This document shows, one piece after another, positions 42,362 to 51,000 of a DNA stretch of 61,208 nucleotides. Each line of letters opens with the position of its first letter. The first letter of the stretch is position 1. Source of the DNA: Treponema sp. (GTDB lineage: Bacteria; Spirochaetota; Spirochaetia; Treponematales; Breznakiellaceae); contig JAIRRJ010000078.1 in NCBI GenBank assembly GCA_031256035.1, positions 1 through 61,208 on the forward strand. Reading direction: 5' to 3'. The notes beneath the pieces were generated by a model. It ran no database searches and was not told the origin of the DNA. It saw only the letters and a program-made list of their open reading frames with translations. The position numbers were made by a program, and so were the translations under genes.

Positions 42362-45300
42362 ATGTTTGCTTTTAAGGAAAAAAACAGCTTTCTTAAAACA
42401 ATAATCTGCCCGGCGGTAATGGCTCTTTTAAGCATTACCTTATTCCTAACCTGCGATATGCCCATGGGTTTGGGCGATCCGGTAGATACTACTCCCCCGA
42501 CTATCAAAATATTGACTCCCAAGGATAATGATTTCATACGCGGCATTCTGCTTGGTAAACCCATTACTTTAAGCGGCACCTGTTCTGATAATGTCGGCGT
42601 TACCGCATTGGAGTTTGAAATTTACGACCGTACCAATGCGAAATCCGTAAAACCGTCCAAAGTGAATTACAAAATTAATAAAGACGATACATGGTGGGCG
42701 GAACTGGTTATAACAAACGCCGGTTCTGCAGATTACCGCATTAAAGTAAAAGCGTTTGACAAAGGCCGTAATGAAGGCGGCGACCAGGTAAACATTACCA
42801 TTGACATTGTGCCGCCCTGGATCAAGGAAGCCCGTATTCTGAGACACCCCGGTTCCGGGAAAAGTTTCGGCGCTAACGGCGTCTTCGTTAAAGACCTGGA
42901 ATATTACCGCAGGCTGCAATATGACAGGGCCGAAGCGTACCGGAGTATCAAGTGGGAAAATATCGATGATTTCCAGAATGAATCCTTTACGCTGAAGGTT
43001 CTTATTGAACCGGCATTTTCCAATGTAGCCGCAAGCAGACTCTACATTCTGGACGACAAAGGCGAGAAGCTTCACAATACCTATCTTGCGCCCACACGGG
43101 ATACGAATAAACTGACGCCTGAATGGGATTTCACCCATACGCAGTTGACAGCCCTAAGGTCTGCATATTCAAGCGGCGCTCATTATCTTTCATTTGAAGT
43201 TTGGGCATGGAGCGCTTCCGCCTGGGAAAACGGCGCGCCGATACCAGGAGAACTTCCGCGGGTGCAGAGGATTGACGGTACTTGCTGGTATCCCGAATCG
43301 GACAGCCCGCACATTTCCGTATATCAGGACAACATGGTAAACGGCATAATAACGCTGGAACCGAACAAGACAGCGGCTCTGCTTATAGATTTCTACGACG
43401 ACGACAAACTGGCGGAGATTTACGCAGGTTTTGTCTCAAGAGCAACCTTCGATACGCTTCGCGGAAGCGATGACGATGAAAGTTATATGCAGTCTCTGTT
43501 GACGAATACGACCAGGAGAGACGCCGCAATTGCCCAGATTGGCAGCGACCGTTACGACCATCAGGTGAGCGGAGAAAACCGGCATCAAACTGTCTCATTG
43601 AACACCGGGGCAGTAGGGGAATACTACCTTATCGCCCTTGTAAAGGACGACAAATCGAGCGGTGATGTTTCCGATTATACGTTTGCTCAGGGAGAAAAAT
43701 GGAGCGTATGCCCCGCTACCAGAGTTCAGGTGAAAGACGCTCAGGAGCCGCTTGTCATTGTTGAAAGTCCCGCAGCTGAAAATATTTTCCCGAATCTGTC
43801 CGCGCTGGGAGGTAATAGATTCAACTTCTCCGGTTATACTCTCAACAAGGGAGTCGCCGGAACTCAATATGTTCAAATTGCCTGGTCTCCGGCTGGAAAC
43901 GTAACAAACGCCCGTACCGCCCTTGAATCCAGTGAAGCGGCGGCTTTATCTCCGGGCAGCGTTTTTGATCATATAAACGGTACAAGAGTGTGGAAACTGA
44001 CCAACGGCACAACATCCAAAGTAACATTTAACGGGGTTGAGTATACAAGGACAAATTTCTCCCGGCAATTTAACATTATTGATGATTTTACAGTATCGGG
44101 TACTTTGCATAACACTGCCAAAACCCTTGTTATTCATGCAGTAGCTGACGCTTCCGCATTTCAAAACTTCCGGCTTACAGGCTGGTCAACCGGCCCGTCG
44201 CTGGAGATAACCAGTCATGGGATGAGCGCCGTTCACGATACAAAACAGGACTTGGCGCTGCGTATGAGGGTTAATCCGGGAAGTACCGGCGTTGCGATTG
44301 ATCCCGCATCGGTAACCATTACAGATGTTACCGGCGATTCAAAGGCTGATGGGCTTGGCACCCTGACGCTCTCCAACGGCGAATACCGGCGGACAGTAAC
44401 ACAGGCGCATATTGAAGCTACCTTCGATGAAGGGTCAACGAGGACTTACCGGTTTACAGCCAAAGATATTTTGGGAAATCTTTCTACCGACCAGCGGAAT
44501 ATAACCATGTCGCATTTGCCGGTTCTTGAATACATTACCTGCAGCAACGGAGAAGGCGAGTACGGAATAGGGGAAATATTGAATTTTGAAGCGGTGTTCT
44601 CCATGCCGGTCAGAATTTTCACAGGCGGGCAGGACGGCCCCAGGCTGAAGCTGTATTTTACCGATAACTTTACATCCGTCTCCCGCGAAGCGAGATATGT
44701 TCCCGGCGCCGCAGGAAATACGGTAAGGTTTACCTATACAGTTCAGAATGGCGATGACTCCGCAAAACTGCATACATCCCTTGACCCCTTTAACTTAAAC
44801 TCAGGTCTAATCAGAACTATCGATGACACAGGAGATGCTTTACGCACATTTACAACTCATACCGGCAGGAGCCTACAGGAAAGAGTTACGGTTAAAGTTG
44901 ACGGAGTTAATCCCAGGATAGAACGCGCTTCATTCAGACAGCCGGGCGATACCGCAGGAGCGCAATACTATAACAACGGAAAAACAGTAACGCTCAAGTT
45001 ATTGATGAACAAGGAAGTGCGCGTTTCAGGTTCTCCTGTTGCCAGAATTGCGAGTATCTCAGGGACTATTCTCAATATGGACGCCCAGTTCTCTTCGATA
45101 GACAATACCACTGTACCGGGCAAGAGTATCCTGTACTTTACCGCCACGGTAAATGACGGCGGAACCGCAAGGCCGGAGAGCCAGCTGCGGCTGGTCAGCC
45201 CGTATTTTACATCCGGCGTTGCGAATAACAGCGTTGCCGCCATTACGGACATGGTAGGGAATCCGCTTGTTTTAACCGGTCTTCCGAGTAACAACAATAT

Positions 45301-48010
45301 GCAGGGGGACGCTAACGGTTCGTACATCCAGGAGCAGGCTTTTATAAAAACTACAATACCGGCTGTTCCGAATTTACAAATATGGACTGCCGCCACTGGA
45401 GGTACTCAGATAACTGGAACAGCGTCGGTGATCTCCGGAGAACCTCGTTTCATAAGGATGACAGGCGGAGAAGCCAACGCGACTCTTATGTATTCACTGG
45501 AAGGCGGAAACGCACCCAAAGCGCTGTCTGCGACAGCCGCAGATAATATCATTCCTGATACAAATGCCGGCAGCAATCACCTTTCAACCTACAAGCGCTC
45601 GGAATATTCGGTTACCGTGTGGCAGGTAGATCGTGCGGGGAACAGTTCCGCCGTTGCAACGCCGCGCCAGGTTACGATTAATTCCCGCGCCCCCGAACTA
45701 AAGAACATCGGCAGTTCGGTACCGGACGGCTCGTATCCGGCGGGTGAAAAGATAACATTCAGGCTCAGCTTCTCGGACAAGGTGCTGCCTGCTTCCGGCG
45801 CGACTATGTCAATTACATTCCAGGGAACAGCGGCAGGAGCGACAGATACCACAACCATTACAGGCACTCCTTATGTAACAACAGCCGGAGTTTCGGACAC
45901 AATCTTAAGCATTGACTGGACAGTTCCCTCTTCACCGGGCTTGTCAATGAAAAACTTAAAAGCGCAGACAATAACCTTTCCCACTGGAGCCACGACAATA
46001 AAGGATGACTACAGCAATCCCCTTATTAGTTACACAGGTTCAACTGAAACCGCCAGCGCGCGACCAATTGCCAATACTTCTTCGTTCCAGTTGCTGCGTC
46101 CTGACCTTGAAATACGCTCAATCAGGCCAAGAATAACAGCGGCTAGTCCTGCTATGCCAACCGCATCCGGGCAGGATTCCAACGGCGGATTTAGAACTGA
46201 AAATAATAAAATTACCCTTACCTTCAGCGCCCCTGTTTCCGCCGTATCCGGCAAATACATTACAGTGCGCCCTTACGGCAATTGGGCGCTGCCACCCGTC
46301 TTAACCGTTGAAGAATTTGACGCCCTTTACAATTATCCGTTTATACAAATAGATGCAAACGGGGACCCAATACTTGATGGAAACGGGAATACACAGTCTG
46401 TATCCGCCGCGACCAGAACTACTTATCAACGCAGGCTTACTGATGTTGACGGCAACGGTCTTCCCGTCTCAGGTTCGGAGCCTGGCAATGCAAGTGCGAG
46501 GAACTCCTATGTAAAAAATACCCACGGCGTTAAAGCAGGGAGCGCAGGTTTCGTACGTCCTGATACAATTACCAAATTGGTGCTTGATTTCGACACTGAT
46601 TTGTATACAGGCACTAAAACCACTAACTTAAGGGATGTCTTTAATGCCGCACGCTGGAAACAGCAGCGTATTCATGCCGCCTCAGGCTCTGTTGTTATAA
46701 CAGGTAGCGTCGTTGAAATAACCATGCCGCAGCCGCTTGATAAAGGGAGAATATGGGAAGTGCTTATTGACGACGGCGCTTTCCAGGATAATGCCGGAAA
46801 TACGTCTGCGGTAATAAACAAAGATTACGACAATTACAGCTTGGGGAAAGGCTACCGTTTTTGGACGACAGGTACCGAGACTCCGGTAATCCGTATCGAC
46901 AAAATTTCCTATGACGGAAATGTTACAAGACAAATAAATGCCGATAAGGGATTTATTACAGCTCTTAACGGGACTCAGCGTGTTCCGCCCATTGATACAA
47001 GGGTCAGGATTGACTGCGAAACACCAGGAGCTGCAATCCGTTATAACCTTATAAGGACAAGATTTCAGCCTGCTGTTGGGAACGCTGTATTTACAGATAC
47101 AACTGCTACCAATGCGGGATTTTTTGGAGCCGGCATAAACTTAAACGATGAAGGCGGGTACGGAAACAGAAGCATCGGCAGTTATAATGTCGCGGATAAT
47201 CTTGCGGCTGACGGCTCCTTTAACCGTCTTTTGGTGCCAACTCTTGTTCAGACAGGAACGGCAACTCTGACTAACGGTACTTTCGCGAAAACCGCTTTGG
47301 ACACCTGGGGAAATAATTTGATAACCGGAACTAACCTCGCGGCGGCTGCCGGTGAAATAAGAGCCTACTCCGGGCAGATGTTTGTCGGAGAAGCCTTAGG
47401 TGAAGCTTCTCTGCCAACTGCCACCGCTACAGATGTCAGGTTGTTTAACGGAAGGCGGGACTATATTAACGCGGCGGCGCAGAAATCATCGGTAACAACA
47501 GGCGATTCCGCCGGACCTCAGTTGAATGTATCGTCTTTGGGGCAGGAAGGGGTCTATAAAACCACGCTCCTTTACAGGGACCCCCGTAAGGGTGGTGGAG
47601 GGAATAATTATAATGATCCTCCTACTGCCACCACTGTTCGCTTGGCACGGCTTTTGATTCAAGGGTTTGATGTGCCGGTTCATCCGCTAGTCTCCGGTTT
47701 CCCGCTTAGGGACGCAGACAGCAATAGTTCTGACAACGACAGCGCCAACAATCAATTTTCAAAAATGGCTTACCGCGTAGGCGGTACTATACCTACGACA
47801 AACGTTCTGGCTGAAACCAACAATAATTTTATCTGGGTAACATGGGAAATTGTTACCGACTGGTACCAGAAGGGGAAAGGTTTTGAAGCTAACGGTAACG
47901 GCAATTATCTGCATAATCACATCCAGTTTGGAGGTACCAACGCCAACTATAACGCTGTTGCGGCAACTTACGGCGGGGTAATTTACCGTTATCAGAATAG
48001 ATTCTATTAG
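42362..48010 (+). CDS. Giant Ig-like lipoprotein A3 (1882 aa)
   Basis: Signal ends at Cys31 (SITLFLTC), then DMPMGLGDPVDTTPPTI, the A-type start. Order as in A1: Ig domain (GTCSDNVGVTALEFEI), CWYPESDSPHI...YDDDKLAE near residue 310-345, VQIAWSPAG near 503, one stalk unit about 719-1110 (GEYGIGEILNFEAVFSMPV; PRIERASF; VWQVDRAGNSSAV), last SwmB-like domain from 1111 (VPDGSYPAGEKITFRLSF), then the cap: YGNWALPPVLTVEEFD, TPVIRIDKIS near 1506, VRIDCETPGAAIRYN near 1552, VSGFPL near 1778 and WVTWEIVTDW near 1826. The TPG turn is the clearest of the six. It is read from the C promoter as no other promoter was found in the 40-base gap. B3 starts 11 bases after its stop. Confidence 0.85.
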   Translation: MFAFKEKNSFLKTIICPAVMALLSITLFLTCDMPMGLGDPVDTTPPTIKILTPKDNDFIRGILLGKPITLSGTCSDNVGVTALEFEIYDRTNAKSVKPSKVNYKINKDDTWWAELVITNAGSADYRIKVKAFDKGRNEGGDQVNITIDIVPPWIKEARILRHPGSGKSFGANGVFVKDLEYYRRLQYDRAEAYRSIKWENIDDFQNESFTLKVLIEPAFSNVAASRLYILDDKGEKLHNTYLAPTRDTNKLTPEWDFTHTQLTALRSAYSSGAHYLSFEVWAWSASAWENGAPIPGELPRVQRIDGTCWYPESDSPHISVYQDNMVNGIITLEPNKTAALLIDFYDDDKLAEIYAGFVSRATFDTLRGSDDDESYMQSLLTNTTRRDAAIAQIGSDRYDHQVSGENRHQTVSLNTGAVGEYYLIALVKDDKSSGDVSDYTFAQGEKWSVCPATRVQVKDAQEPLVIVESPAAENIFPNLSALGGNRFNFSGYTLNKGVAGTQYVQIAWSPAGNVTNARTALESSEAAALSPGSVFDHINGTRVWKLTNGTTSKVTFNGVEYTRTNFSRQFNIIDDFTVSGTLHNTAKTLVIHAVADASAFQNFRLTGWSTGPSLEITSHGMSAVHDTKQDLALRMRVNPGSTGVAIDPASVTITDVTGDSKADGLGTLTLSNGEYRRTVTQAHIEATFDEGSTRTYRFTAKDILGNLSTDQRNITMSHLPVLEYITCSNGEGEYGIGEILNFEAVFSMPVRIFTGGQDGPRLKLYFTDNFTSVSREARYVPGAAGNTVRFTYTVQNGDDSAKLHTSLDPFNLNSGLIRTIDDTGDALRTFTTHTGRSLQERVTVKVDGVNPRIERASFRQPGDTAGAQYYNNGKTVTLKLLMNKEVRVSGSPVARIASISGTILNMDAQFSSIDNTTVPGKSILYFTATVNDGGTARPESQLRLVSPYFTSGVANNSVAAITDMVGNPLVLTGLPSNNNMQGDANGSYIQEQAFIKTTIPAVPNLQIWTAATGGTQITGTASVISGEPRFIRMTGGEANATLMYSLEGGNAPKALSATAADNIIPDTNAGSNHLSTYKRSEYSVTVWQVDRAGNSSAVATPRQVTINSRAPELKNIGSSVPDGSYPAGEKITFRLSFSDKVLPASGATMSITFQGTAAGATDTTTITGTPYVTTAGVSDTILSIDWTVPSSPGLSMKNLKAQTITFPTGATTIKDDYSNPLISYTGSTETASARPIANTSSFQLLRPDLEIRSIRPRITAASPAMPTASGQDSNGGFRTENNKITLTFSAPVSAVSGKYITVRPYGNWALPPVLTVEEFDALYNYPFIQIDANGDPILDGNGNTQSVSAATRTTYQRRLTDVDGNGLPVSGSEPGNASARNSYVKNTHGVKAGSAGFVRPDTITKLVLDFDTDLYTGTKTTNLRDVFNAARWKQQRIHAASGSVVITGSVVEITMPQPLDKGRIWEVLIDDGAFQDNAGNTSAVINKDYDNYSLGKGYRFWTTGTETPVIRIDKISYDGNVTRQINADKGFITALNGTQRVPPIDTRVRIDCETPGAAIRYNLIRTRFQPAVGNAVFTDTTATNAGFFGAGINLNDEGGYGNRSIGSYNVADNLAADGSFNRLLVPTLVQTGTATLTNGTFAKTALDTWGNNLITGTNLAAAAGEIRAYSGQMFVGEALGEASLPTATATDVRLFNGRRDYINAAAQKSSVTTGDSAGPQLNVSSLGQEGVYKTTLLYRDPRKGGGGNNYNDPPTATTVRLARLLIQGFDVPVHPLVSGFPLRDADSNSSDNDSANNQFSKMAYRVGGTIPTTNVLAETNNNFIWVTWEIVTDWYQKGKGFEANGNGNYLHNHIQFGGTNANYNAVAATYGGVIYRYQNRFY

Positions 48011-48021
48011 GAGGAAATGAT

Positions 48022-51000
48022 ATGAAGCGTTTAACAGCTTTAACAATAATTTTTGGCTCTCTTTTGTTTACAGTCTGTGAGCTTGCCCTTGGAACCCGCA
48101 TCAATATTAAAGGGCCAGTTGTAACCATTTCCGGACCTTCCGCTAACCGCGCGGCAAATGAAACTGACCCTGTGGTAAATACCCTGTTTAACCTGAAAGG
48201 AACAGCCGTAAGCCCCAATAAAATTATCCGTATGACAGTTACCCTGGATTATTGGAACAAGGAAAGACAGTCGCTGGAAAGGCAGGGCAGGCAATGGAAG
48301 TATGAAAACGGCAGCTGGAAAATCAGTGAAAGCGCCGATGAGGGCTGGAAGGCATACACGAACGCAAGTTATGACACCCAGGAAGCCGATCCTGACAAGC
48401 CTGTAAGCACTCCGAAATGGAGTGTGAACGGCGATACAGTATCCTGGAATCTTCCGGTGCTTTTGAGACGGATGGAGAAAGGCGAATATTTTATTACCGT
48501 AAGCGCCTGGGATCAAGCGGAAAACCATGACGCAAATTCCGCCCAAAAGATAAAAGTCAGATACAACAACAAGGCTCCCGGTCTTAAAATCAGAGACCCT
48601 CTGCTTTTCGGAGGAACAGGTTCGCTTGCGGCTCCAAGGCCTCCTGATTACAACGGCTACACCTTCGATCCTTTCGGCAAACCGGAACAGACAGGCGGCG
48701 ATCTTAAAAATTTCACCAACAAATTCAAGGGGTTCTCCTGGGAAATTGAGCTTGAAGATACCATGGACGGCGAATATGAAATGAGTTTCGAAATCACCAA
48801 TCAGCATAATCTGGACAATCCCGGACAAACCAAGGTTGTCTATTACGGCTGGGAATGGGACAAAAATAACGGCCTGCTTCCGCAAATGGGAGGTTATACC
48901 GATGTCGGCTCTATCCTGGATACAATCGGAACAACAAGGTACAAAAAAGTCGGTAATGAGATAAAATTTACCGGGGACGGATCTACAGGTGACGATTCCA
49001 ACTGTAAATATGAAATTGTAAAGAATCTTCCGAAAGACCGGATAACGCCCATGCAGGTAGTATCGCGCCTAAAAGACAACGCAGGCAATGTCGAATACAA
49101 ATCCAAAGGCTGGTTTTTCTATCTGCCCGATTCGGATAAACCGTATGCCGATATTAATTTTGCCTACAAGGTAAAACCCAATACTCCGCTTTCATCAATT
49201 CCCGCAAACGCGCCGGATCAGAAAGTCATGACCCGTAACAGCACCCATGTGGACAACTGGGCTTATGATGACGACGGAGTGCTGAAGCTGGAATACAAGG
49301 TTTACAGGCTTCAGGACAACAGCCTGAATACTGACGGCGCGGCTCTTGCGACAGTAACCGAATCTTTTCCAAACGCAAGGCAAAGGGAAAACTGGACTTT
49401 CAGGGCGGCAAATACCTATGGCATAGGCCGCTTTAAGGTTGAAGTTACCGTTACGGATATATACAACCGTGAGGGAGACAGGTACGATGGATACTTTACA
49501 ATCACCAGTAATTCCACTCCCAAGATTAAACAGCCGTTTACAGCCGGGACTATCGGGCAGACCTACTGGGGAGACACTTACGGTAAAATAACAATCAGCG
49601 GCACAGCCGAGGTTGAATGTTCCGACACTTGTAACGGAACGCATCATGAAGTAAAGGTAGACAAGGTATTCATGGCGTGGATCAAGCCGGGACTGGGTAC
49701 CGAAAACAATCTAAGATATATCGATCCCAATGATCCCGGATGGGCCAGGGCGACAACAGGAGGTTTTACCGATGCTTACGGCAATAAGGTGTGGGTATGG
49801 GATACTTCTCCCTCTGATTTTGTTTCAACAACAGCGGGAAATAAAGGCGCAAACAATCAGGAAGAGTGGAATTTTTCAAAAGATATAAATTATTTTTCAG
49901 ATCTTAATATCGGTTCAGGAAGCGGACAAAACCCTTTTTCGGACCAGGTGTTCAGAGTCCGCGTATTAAGCAGCGCGACAGGAAAGGATCTTTCCAGCGT
50001 AAGCCAGGTTACTACCCAGGGCGACATACAGGCGCCTAAACTGGAAATAACTTCCATTGCTATAAACAATCACACATATCCGAAATACGGATTAAGCGGT
50101 TTCGGCATGATACCTGCAATAAATTCGGGCGACAAGGTAAAACTTAAAGGTACATGGAAGGATGATTCCTACGACACATGGATAAATCACCCCAACAGAA
50201 TCTCTCTGCTAAAAAACTTTGTAGTCCGTTGGGAAGGCCGGGAACTTAATGTATCCGTTCCGGGAGCCGCTATCTCTACTACCCAGGAATCAGGTGAATA
50301 TGTATGGGAAACAGGGGAGTATACGTTTATCGCCAATAACCGCGATCCAATCGTAAAATTGAGCGCAAGCCTTCAGGACCTTAACAACAATACCGGTATA
50401 GCGGAAGAATACATTATAGTAGAGACTGACAATCCCACATTGATTCGTATTTCCAGTACAACCAATGACGGAAGATACGGAGAAAATAAACCTACGGTTA
50501 CGAGTATACCAGCTTCGCGGTATATTGATATCTTCCTTGAATTTAACAAAGCGGTTGAATTCTATACATCCGGATCGCCCAATACTTCTTTCCCATATCT
50601 TGAGCTTAATAACTCAGGCCGCGCCTTTTATTTGGAGGGCAGCGGCACAAACAAGATTGTGTTCCGTTATTTTACGGACGGTAACTATGGTACGCTTGCT
50701 ACCGGCTCCGGCGGCGCCGCAACAGGCGGCGTTTCCAATACCGGGACCAACAGGCTTAATGTAACCGGCATCGCACCGAATTCCTATCCTTTGGCAAACT
50801 GGGTCAGCGTTATCGGAAAAACTCCGGCTACTTTCCCGAATGATGTTTATCAGGCAAGTAACACTATGTCCCTGTCGGGAGGGAAAAATATTGTTATAGA
50901 CAAAATTCCTCCGGCTATTTCCAGTATTACCACCAGCGCGCAGACTTCCCGTCCCCACAGCGCAGGCAGCCAGATTTATGTTACGGTAAATTTTACCAAG